Source: Jiulongibacter sediminis (GTDB lineage: Bacteria > Bacteroidota > Bacteroidia > Cytophagales > Spirosomataceae). Taken from it: a stretch of DNA of 64,000 bases. The DNA lies in NCBI RefSeq assembly GCF_001306455.1, contig NZ_LGTQ01000015.1, positions 124,001 to 188,000 of the forward strand. Reading direction: 5' to 3'. Below the pieces are notes generated by a model. That model was not told the DNA's origin. It did not search any database and saw nothing but the letters and a program-made list of their open reading frames with translations. The stretch's first letter is position 1; each line of letters opens with the position of its first letter. The position numbers and the translations under genes were made by a program. Shown piece by piece: positions 35,572 through 45,191 of the stretch.

Positions 35572-38500
35572 ATGAAATTCAAATTCTCCGCGTGTTTAGC
35601 CATCTTTTTTGCTGTTTCACAGAGCTTACTCGCTCAGTTTTCACTTCAAAACCTTCAGGTCAATTATACGACAACTCCTTTGGGAACTGATCTGGAAACG
35701 CCTCAATTTTCATGGCAAATGAAGGCCGACGGCGAAGTGAGAAATGCGGAGCAGTTAGCCTATCAATTGACCGTTAAAAACGAAGCTGGGGTCATCGTTT
35801 GGGATTCTGAAAAAGTGAGTTCAGGTCTGGCACATGCCATTCAATATGAAGGGGAGGCCCTTAAGCCGACTACGCGTTACAGTTGGTCAGTTAAAGTCTG
35901 GGGAAGCAATGACACAACTGCTGAAGGTAGCTCCTGGTTTGAAACCGGTTTGATGAATCCATCAGAACAAGCCTGGTCAGGTGCCCGGTGGATCGGCGGC
36001 GGTGATGAGGATTTGAACTTCTATTCGCATTATCTCTCTGTTTTCAAGCTCAATTTTGATGTTCAGCTTGATGAAAAGAGCAGTTCGACCAAAGCTTCTT
36101 TTCTTTTTGGAGCAAATGATAGCCGACTGGCTAATCAATACCTCAATTTAATGGCAGTTCAAAAGGATAGAAACCAGAGCTATATTGCTCTGGAGCTAGA
36201 TATCTCCGGCTTGGGAAATGGTTCACCAGCTCAATTGAATGTTTATCGTGTGGGTTATGAAAATGGCGATAAGGCTGATGTTCCTTTTCAAAAGATTTCC
36301 GTTCCTGAAAACCTGATCAATGCCACCAACAAATATGAAAAGCATACGATCTATGCTGAATGTAACTTTGGAGTTTTTGAGTTTTATATTGACGGGCAAA
36401 CGCCTGAAAATAAAGTTGAGGATGCCTCTTTCAAAGCAGAAGGTCCTTATGGTCAGCCAGGATTGAATCTTAATCCTGTCGGCAAAGGAAATAACTTCAT
36501 TAGTTTTCCGATGCTGGCGGATATAGGTTTGAAAACAGGCGAAGGTCAAAAGGCCTATTTCTCCAATATTGAAATCAAAAACTTCCGTTTCCCGGGAAAT
36601 ACCCTTTTTGCCGATGCTCCGGAAAAGGGCGAGGCTCTATTCTCTGAATTGAAAATCAAAAAAGGAGTTTATCGGGTAGACGAAGGCACTTTGGTGACAG
36701 CAAACCCAAGTCAAAATGCAACGCCAATGCTGCGTACAGCTTTTCAGACGAAGACTGCTAAAATCAAAAAAGCCAGAATATACGCGACTGCCAGAGGTAT
36801 TTATGATCTCTATCTTAATGGAGAAAAGGTGAGCGAAGACTATTTCAATCCCGGCCTGACGCAGTACAATAAACACCATATGTATCAGACTTTCGATGTC
36901 ACTGATAGGCTGAAATCAGGTGAGAGTAATGCCCTGGGAGCCTGGCTTTCTGAAGGCTGGTGGAGCGGGAATATCACTTACAGTGGCGAAAGCTGGAACT
37001 TCTTTGGAGATAGACAGTCACTTCTTGCTAAAATGGTGATTACTTATGAAGACGGGTCTGAGCAGGTGATTACTTCTAATGATAAAAACTGGAAACTCTT
37101 CACGGATGGGCCAATCAGAGTTGGTTCTTTCTTTCAGGGTGAGGTTTATGATGCCTCAAAAGAGACGTCAATTGAAGGTTGGGCCTCAGCCAACTATGAT
37201 GATTCCGGGTGGAAAACGGCTGTAGAGGTACCATTGAAGGGCACAGCTTACATGGGCGAGTTCCCGTCAAGAGGTGGAAAGGTTAATTTCAATTATGATG
37301 ACTTTGAATTGATTGGTCAATATGGAGAGGGTGCCAAACATGTACTTACGTTGACGGCTCAGAAAGTGGAAGAGCCAAGGCCGAAAGTCTTTGTGTACGA
37401 TATGGGTCAAAATATGGTGGGTGTACCAAGGATTCATATCAAAAACGGCCAGAAAGGCCAGGTTATCAATATGCGTTTTGCAGAAGTGCTTTATCCTGAT
37501 CTTGACGAATATAAAGGAAATGAAGGCATGGTGATGATGGAGAATATTCGTGCTGCCTTGGCTCAGGATCAATACATTTTGAAGGGTGGTGACGAGATTA
37601 TTGAGCCGCGTTTCACTTTCCATGGTTATCGTTTTATTGAGATTACGGGAATTGACAATGCCCTTCCTGTGGATGCCGTTGAGGGTCTGGTCATCAGTTC
37701 TGTAGATGAGCTGGCCTCAGAATATTCCACCAGTGACCCTTTGGTGAACAAATTGTGGGAGAATATCACCTGGTCTTTGCGGAGTAACTTCCTTTCTATC
37801 CCAACGGACTGTGCTCAGCGTAATGAAAGAATGGGCTGGAGTGGAGACATTTCAGTGTTCTCAAAGGCTGCAACGTACTTATGTGATGCCAATATGTTTT
37901 TGAGAAAGCATATGATGGCTATGCGTGATTTACAGCCAGAGAGTGGTCGTTTTACAGACGTAGCTCCCGTTGGCGGTGGTTTTGGAGGAACACTTTGGGG
38001 CAGTGCCGGTATTGTGGTGGCTTGGGAGACATACCGTCAGTATGGAGATAAGCAATTGCTGGAGCAACATTACCCTGCCATGAAAAAGTATATCGCATTT
38101 CTGGAAACCAGAGTTAATGATGAAGGAATTCTCAATGAAGGTCCGCTGGGTGATTGGCTGAGCCCGGAAGGTAACAAAAATGATAATACCTTGTTCTGGA
38201 TGGCCTATTTCGCCTATGATTTAGATATTATGAGTCAAATGGCTGAGGCTCTTGGAAAAAGTCAGGAAGCCATAGCTTTCAAACAGCGAAGCGAGGAAAT
38301 CAAAGAGACTTTCAATGAGGTTTATGTTAGTTCAAGAACGCGAAGGACGGTAAAATCAGGTGTGAGAACAGGATTCATGGGACCTCCAGGTGAGAGTAGA
38401 GGCGATAATACTACAGATAAAGGCGAGCTGATAGATACACAGGCCTCTTATGCCATTCCTTTGGCTCTTGATATTTTCAACACCCGTAATAAACCTTATG

Positions 38501-39165
38501 CCATTAGGTATTTAAGTGAAACCATTACCCGTAAGAATACTGATGATCTCGGTGTTGAGAGACCTGAAAATTCGTTGATGACAGGGTTTATTGGTACAGC
38601 TTCTATCAGTGAAGCACTTTCTCAAAACAGTCGGGATGATCTGGCCTATCAGCTTTTAGTGAACAAGCAGTATCCGTCATGGCTTTATTCTGTAGTTAAT
38701 GGGGCTACCACCATTTGGGAGCGACTGAACAGCTATACCGTTGAGAATGGGTTTGGAGGCAATAACAGTATGAATTCCTTCAATCATTATTCTTTCGGGG
38801 CTGTGGCGGCATGGATGTATAATTATTCACTGGGTATTCAAAGGAGTCCTGATGAGTCTGGTTTTAAGCATTTTGTGTTAAAACCAACACCTGATCCTAC
38901 AGGTCAGATCACCCACGCTGAAGGCTATTATGATTCGATGTATGGCCGAATTGAAAGCAAGTGGGCAGTAGAGGGGAATGAGACCAGCTACGATTTTACA
39001 GTTCCGGCTAATACCACTGCTAACCTTTACCTCAAAGCGAGTTCAATTACGCAGATTAAGGAAGCTAGTCGCTCTATCCGGGATTGGGATGGTTTAAGTC
39101 GTAGTGGTCAGTATTTCGTACTTCCGTTAGGCTCGGGCCAGTATAGTTTTACGATCAGAGATTAG
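35572..39165 (+). CDS. alpha-L-rhamnosidase (GH78), large multidomain secreted form
   Basis: 1197 residues with signal peptide MKFKFSACLAIFFAVSQSLLAQ. An N-terminal fibronectin-like domain (LQVNYTTTPLGTDLETPQFSWQ) is followed by an inserted jelly-roll region (about 140-345), then a second beta domain (ARIYATARGIYDLYLNGEKV, LNPGLTQYNKHHMYQTFDVT). The (alpha/alpha)6 barrel carries IPTDCAQRNERMGWSGDISVF, the GH78 catalytic signature, and LNEGPLGDWLSPEG. GATTIWERLNSYTVENG and FNHYSFGAVAAWMY lead into the C-terminal beta-sandwich. Longer than most GH78 enzymes because of the insert. Its 3' end overlaps the convergent gene at 39155 by 11 bases. Confidence 0.93.
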   Translation: MKFKFSACLAIFFAVSQSLLAQFSLQNLQVNYTTTPLGTDLETPQFSWQMKADGEVRNAEQLAYQLTVKNEAGVIVWDSEKVSSGLAHAIQYEGEALKPTTRYSWSVKVWGSNDTTAEGSSWFETGLMNPSEQAWSGARWIGGGDEDLNFYSHYLSVFKLNFDVQLDEKSSSTKASFLFGANDSRLANQYLNLMAVQKDRNQSYIALELDISGLGNGSPAQLNVYRVGYENGDKADVPFQKISVPENLINATNKYEKHTIYAECNFGVFEFYIDGQTPENKVEDASFKAEGPYGQPGLNLNPVGKGNNFISFPMLADIGLKTGEGQKAYFSNIEIKNFRFPGNTLFADAPEKGEALFSELKIKKGVYRVDEGTLVTANPSQNATPMLRTAFQTKTAKIKKARIYATARGIYDLYLNGEKVSEDYFNPGLTQYNKHHMYQTFDVTDRLKSGESNALGAWLSEGWWSGNITYSGESWNFFGDRQSLLAKMVITYEDGSEQVITSNDKNWKLFTDGPIRVGSFFQGEVYDASKETSIEGWASANYDDSGWKTAVEVPLKGTAYMGEFPSRGGKVNFNYDDFELIGQYGEGAKHVLTLTAQKVEEPRPKVFVYDMGQNMVGVPRIHIKNGQKGQVINMRFAEVLYPDLDEYKGNEGMVMMENIRAALAQDQYILKGGDEIIEPRFTFHGYRFIEITGIDNALPVDAVEGLVISSVDELASEYSTSDPLVNKLWENITWSLRSNFLSIPTDCAQRNERMGWSGDISVFSKAATYLCDANMFLRKHMMAMRDLQPESGRFTDVAPVGGGFGGTLWGSAGIVVAWETYRQYGDKQLLEQHYPAMKKYIAFLETRVNDEGILNEGPLGDWLSPEGNKNDNTLFWMAYFAYDLDIMSQMAEALGKSQEAIAFKQRSEEIKETFNEVYVSSRTRRTVKSGVRTGFMGPPGESRGDNTTDKGELIDTQASYAIPLALDIFNTRNKPYAIRYLSETITRKNTDDLGVERPENSLMTGFIGTASISEALSQNSRDDLAYQLLVNKQYPSWLYSVVNGATTIWERLNSYTVENGFGGNNSMNSFNHYSFGAVAAWMYNYSLGIQRSPDESGFKHFVLKPTPDPTGQITHAEGYYDSMYGRIESKWAVEGNETSYDFTVPANTTANLYLKASSITQIKEASRSIRDWDGLSRSGQYFVLPLGSGQYSFTIRD

Positions 39166-39820
39166 GTCTTAAGTGTCTCGCGGTTTTAAAGTTGCCGTTG
39201 AGTAAGAATGAAGGGTCGATAAGAGTAACCAGCACCTTTTCGGGGAAACTGTAACCGTTTCTGGCCATGGCCATGCTGGCTTTATGACTAAGTTCTCCCA
39301 AAACAATACCGCTGAGTGGCGTTACCGTGAGGTCTTGAATACTTGGTCTTTCGCGGCCTCCTTCCCAGAGATATTCCCAGATGATGGTTTGTAGAAATGC
39401 ATTCACTGAAGAGGCCAGTACAGTCCCGCCCTGGCTTCTGATGGAGTTATAATAAAACGCTCCCTGATAGGGATGCCCCAGATAATTCACATACCAAACG
39501 TCGTGATCAATGACCGGAGGATTGCTGAACGTTTCGCGATAATGATCCACCAGATGCGGCAGGCTAAACATATTATCCCGATCCCATTTACTTATTTCTT
39601 CCGGCAAGGCCATAAGATAAACTTCGCAGGTCAGACCATAAAAGAAACCATTACGAAAAGCACGCAACTGCTGTTTGGCTTTACTGTCAAAATAATGTTT
39701 CAGCTCCTGATCTTGGGTAGTCACCCTAAATAAACCCGAAGTCCTTTGATTCACCCCAATGCTATCTCCCTGAGCCATCAGGTGAGTAGAAAACAGCAGA
39801 AGTAGAATAAACCGCATCAT
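39155..39820 (-). CDS. DUF3943-type envelope protein
   Basis: 221 residues with signal peptide MMRFILLLLFSTHLMAQ. The central part WYVNYLGHPYQGAFYYNSIRSQGG, then IIWEYLWEGGRERPSIQDL and VTPLSGIVLGELSHKAS, matches the conserved core of DUF3943 (PF13084), a membrane-associated family of unknown function found in Bacteroidota and Proteobacteria. It is a single gene; its stop lies inside the 3' end of the convergent GH78 gene. Confidence 0.75.
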   Translation of the reverse strand: MMRFILLLLFSTHLMAQGDSIGVNQRTSGLFRVTTQDQELKHYFDSKAKQQLRAFRNGFFYGLTCEVYLMALPEEISKWDRDNMFSLPHLVDHYRETFSNPPVIDHDVWYVNYLGHPYQGAFYYNSIRSQGGTVLASSVNAFLQTIIWEYLWEGGRERPSIQDLTVTPLSGIVLGELSHKASMAMARNGYSFPEKVLVTLIDPSFLLNGNFKTARHLRPNL

Positions 39821-39925
39821 GGCTGTTAAGATTAGCTATGACAAGCTATTCTTAAATCAGAGCCTCGCTTATGATGAGTCTCATAACTTTGACTCATTCT
39901 GCTCACAAAGCAGTTTAGATAGGAG

Positions 39926-39964
39926 TAAAAAGCTTGACCCCGCAGACTTCAACTGCGGGGTCAA
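39926..39964 (-). terminator. intrinsic terminator after the NmrA-like gene
   Basis: Perfect 12-bp stem TTGACCCCGCAG / CTGCGGGGTCAA with a 7-base loop. On the minus strand it is followed by a short T run. It starts 5 bases past the stop at 39970. Confidence 0.85.
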
Positions 39965-39969
39965 ATTCA

Positions 39970-40809
39970 TTAATTTAGAGCCGTTTTAACGGCACTTTCT
40001 AAAGAGGTAGTCGAATGACCGATTAGTGATGAAAGCGTATGGCTGTCGTCGTAAAGGTCGCCTCGAGAAGCACTCACATCCCAGCTGGCCAGACCATCGG
40101 CAAAAACATCAGGGATGCCGATTCCTTTCAGAATTTTGCTATACTCCTGCTCGGGCAGGTTTTGGTATGGAATGGTTTTTCCGCTTTGCTTTGAAATTTC
40201 AGCGGCCAGTTCGTAAAGGGTGTAAGCTTCATCTCCGGCCAGTTCGTACACTTTCCCTTTGTGTTTTGTATCTGTTAAGACTACTGCGGCGGCTTCTGCA
40301 AAGTCTTTTCTGGCTGCTGAAGCAATTTTGCCCTCTCCGGCACTGCCTACAAAAGCTCCTGCCTGTAAGGCTCCCTGAATAGAGCCCGTGTAATTTTCAG
40401 TATACCAGCCGTTTCTAAGAATCGTATGCTCAATACCTGATTCTTTCAAAAGTTTCTCGGTAATAAGGTGCTCCCCGCCAAGGCTGATAGTGGTGGTATC
40501 AGCTTTCAGAATACTAGTGTAAACAATCCACTGAATACCTGCTTTTTGAGCAGCTTTGATAACGTTTTCGTGCTGCGAAGCTCTTTTTCCGATTTCATTT
40601 CCGGAGATCAAAAGAAGCGTTTCAATACCCTCTAGGGCAGCAGCCAAAGTCTCAGGTTTTTCATAGTCAAAAGCTCTGGCCTCAATTCCCTCTACTTTCT
40701 CCGGAGAGCGGACAAGAGCCACAAGGTTGCCGGCTTCTGTTCTGCTTTTCAATTGCTCTAAAACTAAAGATCCAAGTTGACCGGTAGCACCGGCAATTCC
40801 AATTTTCAT
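39970..40809 (-). CDS. NmrA-like NAD(P)H-binding oxidoreductase (QorB/YwnB-like)
   Basis: 279 residues. MKIGIAGATGQLGSLVLEQLK is the N-terminal NAD(P)-binding motif of the atypical SDR/NmrA group. LLLISGNEIGKR, VYTSILKADTT and LRNGWYTENY resemble quinone oxidoreductase 2 (QorB), which reduces quinones with NADPH. It is cytoplasmic. The Rrf2 regulator lies 55 bases upstream on the same strand, and both have the same TGTAA-N9-TTACA palindrome in their promoters, so it is very likely the regulator's target. In Bacillus subtilis, ywnA (Rrf2) and ywnB (NmrA-like) form a comparable pair. Confidence 0.88.
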   Translation of the reverse strand: MKIGIAGATGQLGSLVLEQLKSRTEAGNLVALVRSPEKVEGIEARAFDYEKPETLAAALEGIETLLLISGNEIGKRASQHENVIKAAQKAGIQWIVYTSILKADTTTISLGGEHLITEKLLKESGIEHTILRNGWYTENYTGSIQGALQAGAFVGSAGEGKIASAARKDFAEAAAVVLTDTKHKGKVYELAGDEAYTLYELAAEISKQSGKTIPYQNLPEQEYSKILKGIGIPDVFADGLASWDVSASRGDLYDDSHTLSSLIGHSTTSLESAVKTALN

Positions 40810-40826
40810 TTTGTCTGTTAATTAAT

Positions 40827-40845
40827 TGTAATAAAATATGTTACA
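40827..40845. promoter_or_regulatory. probable Rrf2 operator upstream of the NmrA-like gene
   Basis: TGTAA-N9-TTACA, 18 bases before the start codon at 40809. The same arms and spacing occur at 41300-41324 before the Rrf2 gene. Confidence 0.7.
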
Positions 40846-40863
40846 TTTTGGCCTAAAAAAATA

Positions 40864-41274
40864 TCAATGAAACTCAGCAACGAAACTTTCGAGAGTTCTT
40901 CCCTGAAGCTCTCTTATCACTGAATCATCAATACTTGAAAAAAGACCATCGAGTTTTGCATTAATTTCTTTACCAATTGGGCATTGGGGATTGGTTTTCT
41001 CATTTCGTTTCCCCAGAACCTCCGAGTTTTTGACAGCCCGGTAAATGCTGTCCAGCGTAATGTCACTACTATTCTTCGCCAGAGCAGAGCCTCCTGCTTT
41101 CCCCTTTCGGCTTAATACCAGCCCGGCTTCGTTGAGAACACTCAGCTCACGCCGAACCACCACGGGATTCACATTAATGCTACTTGCGATCCACTCAGAG
41201 CTTATCCATTCTTCATTGCTGTCAGCAAGAAGGGTCAGGATATGAAGGGCCGTGGCAAATCTGGTGTTGTTCAT
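40864..41274 (-). CDS. Rrf2-family transcriptional regulator (YwnA-like)
   Basis: 136 residues from the ATG at 41274. The frame is open for 12 more codons, but those would cross the operator region, and MNNTRFATALHIL is the normal Rrf2 start. The winged helix follows: EWISSEWIASSINVNPVVVRRELSVLNEAGLVLSRKGKAGG, with a recognition helix and a glycine-rich wing. There is one cysteine (NPQCPIGKE), not the three of Fe-S members such as IscR, so a thiol-type or small-ligand response is more likely. It probably represses itself and the NmrA-like gene. Confidence 0.88.
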   Translation of the reverse strand: MNNTRFATALHILTLLADSNEEWISSEWIASSINVNPVVVRRELSVLNEAGLVLSRKGKAGGSALAKNSSDITLDSIYRAVKNSEVLGKRNEKTNPQCPIGKEINAKLDGLFSSIDDSVIRELQGRTLESFVAEFH

Positions 41275-41299
41275 TACGCCGCAAAGGTAACGGAATTTT

Positions 41300-41324
41300 A
41301 AATGTAACAAAAAATATTACATTT
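41300..41324. promoter_or_regulatory. probable Rrf2 autoregulatory operator
   Basis: Perfect 8-base arms AAATGTAA and TTACATTT around 9 bases. It lies 26 bases before the Rrf2 ATG at 41274. Confidence 0.72.
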
Positions 41325-41644
41325 AATTTTTTTAATCTGCTCGCTATCTCCTTTGGCCTTCATATAAACCAAATATTTTGGTGAGGTCTGGTGATAATGG
41401 GCAGGACAAAAATCAAAGAATGATAATTTCACGGCCTAAAATTGAGTTTTGCAATCCGTTTCATGAGTCTTTGACGTCAAAAAATCAGTAGTGATTTCTT
41501 TAATCTGTCTTTTGACCTATTCCGCTTTCTCTTTGGTCTTGCTTTCTGTAGATTTACTTTAGTTGTTATTTCGACACTTAAAATTCTTTTGTTCTAACAA
41601 GGAAGAAAGAGGTCGGTAGCAACTAAAAATTCAACCCTGAAGAA
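41325..41644. other. gap before the PQQ dehydrogenase
   Basis: 320 bases without a supported gene, between divergent transcription units. It contains a palindrome ACCAAA-TAT-TTTGGT (41368-41382) and a perfect 12-base palindrome TTTGACGTCAAA (41470-41481), either of which could be an operator for the dehydrogenase gene at 41645. Nothing else stands out. Confidence 0.5.
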
Positions 41645-43876
41645 ATGATAAAATCTAAATACCATCTGGTGCTGGTCTGTGGTATTCTCTTTGCTTCTAT
41701 CAGTTGTAAAAAGAACCAGACCAATAATACATGGACACACTACGGAGGTAGTCCTGAGCAATCCCGCTACTTTGAAGCCTCCGAAATTACCAAAGAGAAT
41801 GTTGCCGGTCTGGAAGTCGCCTGGGTGTATGAAACCTCAGATGACGTCTTCAATTTCTTCAGCCCCATTGTGGTGGATACCATCATGTATGTTTATGGTA
41901 AAAACTCGTCGCTATCGGCCATAAATGCGGTAACCGGTAAAGAAATCTGGATTCATTCTAACCTGAGAGGCATTACCCGAAGAGGTATTAATTACTGGCA
42001 AAGCAAAGATGGCAAAGACCGCCGCCTCATTTTTACAATCAATAACACGCTGCAGTCCATAGATGCCATGACAGGGAAGTCCATTTTGACCTTTGGCAAT
42101 AACGGCTACGTGGATTTAAAAGAGGGACTTGATCGTGATCCGGCGTCTATCCGCCGTATACAAAGCATGATGCCCGGAGTTATTTTTGAAGATTTGGTGA
42201 TTCTGGGTTCCGCTCCCGGCGAAAACTATTTCTCCCCGCCAGGCCATGTGAGGGCTTATAATGTAGTGACCGGAAAAATGGAATGGATTTTCCATACCAT
42301 TCCACATCCCGGAGAGTTTGGTTATGATACCTGGCCGAAAGATGCTTATAAATACGCCGGCGGAGCAAATGTTTGGAGTGAGATTTCTGTAGATACCGAG
42401 AGGGGCATCGCTTACCTTCCTATTGGCTCACCAACTTTCGATTTTTACGGGGTAGACCGTCTTGGAAGCAATCTTTTCGGGAATTCGCTGGTGGCTGTAG
42501 ACGCTCGAACTGGCGAACGAATCTGGCATTATCAAACCGTTCATCATGATCTCTGGGACTATGACCTTTCACCGGCACCGCAGCTTATGACTGTTAACCG
42601 AAAAGGAAAAGAAGTGGATGCTGTAGCTGTTGCCACCAAGCATGGTTTTCTTTTCGTCTTTGACCGGGTCACCGGCGAACCTCTTTTTGATATTGAAGAA
42701 AAGCCTTTCCCAAAAAGCGAAATGGAGGGTGAAGAAGCGTGGCCTACACAGCCAATCCCTACCGAAATCCCTTCATTCACCTATCACGAAGTGACTCCGG
42801 AAATTCTCAATCCTCATTTTTCAGAAGAAACAAGAAATTACTGGATAGATCGCCTCAGCAAGGCAAAGACTGGCTTATACGTACCGCCTTCCAGCGAGTA
42901 TGAGACTGTTATGATGCCTGGTGCTCTGGGCGGGGCTAACTATGGAAATACGGCGGCAGACCCACATAAGGGCATCATGTATATCATGTCACAAACTTGT
43001 GCCTCTGTCTATAAATTGAGTAAGGTGGAACCTCCGAAGATTGAGCTTTCAACCAATGACCGAACAAAAGCCAAAACCTTTTACGACAAAACCTGTCAAA
43101 CTTGCCATGGGCCTAATATGGAAGGCTCTGTAGGCCCGACATTGAAAAACGTTGGCGACCAGTATCTATACAGCGAGTTTAAGGAGATTATCTTAAATGG
43201 ACGCGGGCAAATGCCGGGCTTTACGCACGTGGATGAGGAAACCCTCAATGCTCTTTATCGCTTGCTGGGAGGTAATCCAAGACGTTTCAATTTTGGTGCT
43301 CGAAGCGATGAGTACGTAGACCCTGAAGGGCCTGTAGTGGCCTCTGGCGGGGCACCCATTGAGGATGATGGCAAACGTGCTGCCCCAATGGCTGATTATC
43401 CCGAAGGCACTGAGCATCCTGATGTACGCTACACCAGCAGCTACGATATTGAGTGGACGGCCCTGGTGAAGCCGCCATGGTCTTATATCATGGCCTATGA
43501 TTTAAATACAGGTAAAATGCTCTGGAAACAGCCTTTTGGGGAGGACTCACTTTATACGCAGGGCGATCCATCTGTGGGAGCTCAGAATGGCACTGCCCGA
43601 AAAGGGATGATCGTCACCTCAACCGGGATAGTTTTTGCCAACGGAAAGGGCGGGAAAGTCTATGCTTTTGATTCAGAAAACGGGGAGATTCTTTGGCAAA
43701 CCACCCTAAGTCATGAGACCAATGCCCAGCCGAGTATGTACACGGTCAATGGCAAGCAATATCTGGTCATTAACGCTGCCTCCAGTTTTACGCCTGATAG
43801 CTATGATCACTCCAAAAAGCCGGGGGCTTTGCCCAAAGGCTATGTCGTTTATACTTTGCCCAATAAGAAACCCTAA
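41645..43876 (+). CDS. PQQ-dependent dehydrogenase (glucose/quinate type) with inserted cytochrome c domain, lipoprotein
   Basis: 743 residues. LVCGILFASISC is a lipobox, so it is likely membrane-anchored. WTHYGGSPEQSRYFEASEIT is the opening of the quinoprotein eight-bladed propeller. ALGGANYGNTAADPHKGIMYI and TARKGMIVTSTGIVFANGKGG are later propeller blades of the glucose/quinate/shikimate family. Between them is a class I cytochrome c insert with heme motif C484-QT-C487-H488 (KTCQTCHGPNMEG) and a Met ligand in GRGQMPGF. It would oxidise an alcohol or sugar and hand electrons through its own heme to the respiratory chain. The cupin gene follows after 26 bases. Confidence 0.92.
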   Translation: MIKSKYHLVLVCGILFASISCKKNQTNNTWTHYGGSPEQSRYFEASEITKENVAGLEVAWVYETSDDVFNFFSPIVVDTIMYVYGKNSSLSAINAVTGKEIWIHSNLRGITRRGINYWQSKDGKDRRLIFTINNTLQSIDAMTGKSILTFGNNGYVDLKEGLDRDPASIRRIQSMMPGVIFEDLVILGSAPGENYFSPPGHVRAYNVVTGKMEWIFHTIPHPGEFGYDTWPKDAYKYAGGANVWSEISVDTERGIAYLPIGSPTFDFYGVDRLGSNLFGNSLVAVDARTGERIWHYQTVHHDLWDYDLSPAPQLMTVNRKGKEVDAVAVATKHGFLFVFDRVTGEPLFDIEEKPFPKSEMEGEEAWPTQPIPTEIPSFTYHEVTPEILNPHFSEETRNYWIDRLSKAKTGLYVPPSSEYETVMMPGALGGANYGNTAADPHKGIMYIMSQTCASVYKLSKVEPPKIELSTNDRTKAKTFYDKTCQTCHGPNMEGSVGPTLKNVGDQYLYSEFKEIILNGRGQMPGFTHVDEETLNALYRLLGGNPRRFNFGARSDEYVDPEGPVVASGGAPIEDDGKRAAPMADYPEGTEHPDVRYTSSYDIEWTALVKPPWSYIMAYDLNTGKMLWKQPFGEDSLYTQGDPSVGAQNGTARKGMIVTSTGIVFANGKGGKVYAFDSENGEILWQTTLSHETNAQPSMYTVNGKQYLVINAASSFTPDSYDHSKKPGALPKGYVVYTLPNKKP

Positions 43877-43902
43877 GCTGTTCAACTATAACCTATTGAC
43901 GT

Positions 43903-45123
43903 ATGAAATATTTAGTATCCAGCCTTCTGACATTCTTCTTAATCGTTTCGGTCAAAGCCCAAACGCTTCAGGAAAGGATAACTCATAATGATCCCGCTGA
44001 TTACCGAAAACTCACCGGCGTACATGCGGGTGCGGGTCAAATGGGTTTTACGGAGTTAATTGGGAGGTATGATCTGGCCACAAATTTTCTCTATTTGCAC
44101 AGCGGTACTATTGATCCGAAATCGGGTATAGGACATCATTTTCATCATACTATTGAAGAAATGTATGTGATTCTGGACGGTGAGGCTGAGTTTACCATCA
44201 ATGGCAGAACCTCAAAAATTAAAGGGCCGGCTCTGGTGCCCTGCAAAAGGGGGGATTCTCATGCCATTTATAATCATACCAATAAGCCTCTCAAATGGCT
44301 GAATTATGCCGTAAGTGAGGTCAAAGGTCAGGGCGATGCGTTTGACCTGGGCGATACCCGGCAGGGAGCATCTTTGGAGGCAATTCCCACTTTCGTTTCT
44401 GCCAGTTTAGAAAAGAAAGAAATCCCGGCAACGCCCCCAAGGTTTGGCCCAAAACCTCGGAGCAGCCACTCGCTTCAGGTGCTTGGTCCGCAGGTTTTTC
44501 GCACAGACTGGCACCATGTAGATCATCTGATCATTCCGGTTGGTGAGGCAATTGACTCCCGGAAACTGGAAGGATTTCAGGAGGTTTATTACGTCGTCAA
44601 TGGCTCAGGAACACTGAGTACAAACGGACAAACCGCTGCATTTAAAACAGATGATGCTTTTTACGGAGAATTGGGCGAAGACCTGAGTTTCAAAAATATC
44701 GGAAGCAATGATTTACAGATATTGGTGATTGGTATTGCGGCTGCAAAAGAAAGCGGAATGGCCATCCAAGAGCCTTTGGTAAAACCAAAATCTATGGCTC
44801 TTCAAATGGAATTTGTCGTTGAGCCGACCAATGCCGAAGAGTTTGAGAAAATGTATTATTCCATATATGTACCAGCCATGATTGTTCAAGACGGGTATAT
44901 GAGCTCAAAACTGCTCAGACTTTTCCCAGAGGAGGTGGCCAAAGGCATCGAAGCCGAGCCTACGGAATATAATTACCAGATTCAGATTGAGTTTGACACT
45001 GAAGAAAACCGCCGTAAATGGGTAGCCAGCGACCAGCATCAAATCGCCTGGCCAGCCGCCTCAGGCCTCGCTAAAAAATTCAAATGGCGTGGGTATGATG
45101 TGATGGGGGATGACCAGCGTTGA
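43903..45123 (+). CDS. secreted bicupin protein with C-terminal ferredoxin-like domain
   Basis: 406 residues with signal peptide MKYLVSSLLTFFLIVSVKAQ. The first cupin (about 40-150) has metal ligands in IGHHFHHTIEEMYVILDGEAEF and a later SHAIYNH. The second (about 190-290) reads LIIPVGEAIDSRKLEGFQEVYYVVNGSG but lacks the full histidine set, so it is probably structural. The last 110 residues (MALQMEFVVEPTNAEEFEKMY onward) look like a dimeric alpha-beta barrel ending FKWRGYDVMGDD. It is 26 bases after the PQQ dehydrogenase and likely cotranscribed. A decayed copy of its extreme 3' end lies at 46391-46453. Confidence 0.8.
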   Translation: MKYLVSSLLTFFLIVSVKAQTLQERITHNDPADYRKLTGVHAGAGQMGFTELIGRYDLATNFLYLHSGTIDPKSGIGHHFHHTIEEMYVILDGEAEFTINGRTSKIKGPALVPCKRGDSHAIYNHTNKPLKWLNYAVSEVKGQGDAFDLGDTRQGASLEAIPTFVSASLEKKEIPATPPRFGPKPRSSHSLQVLGPQVFRTDWHHVDHLIIPVGEAIDSRKLEGFQEVYYVVNGSGTLSTNGQTAAFKTDDAFYGELGEDLSFKNIGSNDLQILVIGIAAAKESGMAIQEPLVKPKSMALQMEFVVEPTNAEEFEKMYYSIYVPAMIVQDGYMSSKLLRLFPEEVAKGIEAEPTEYNYQIQIEFDTEENRRKWVASDQHQIAWPAASGLAKKFKWRGYDVMGDDQR

Positions 45124-45191
45124 CATAGTCAACCATTTTATCTCAATCTACAACAAGGGAATAATTTCTAATTTATAGCGTTTTTATTCCC

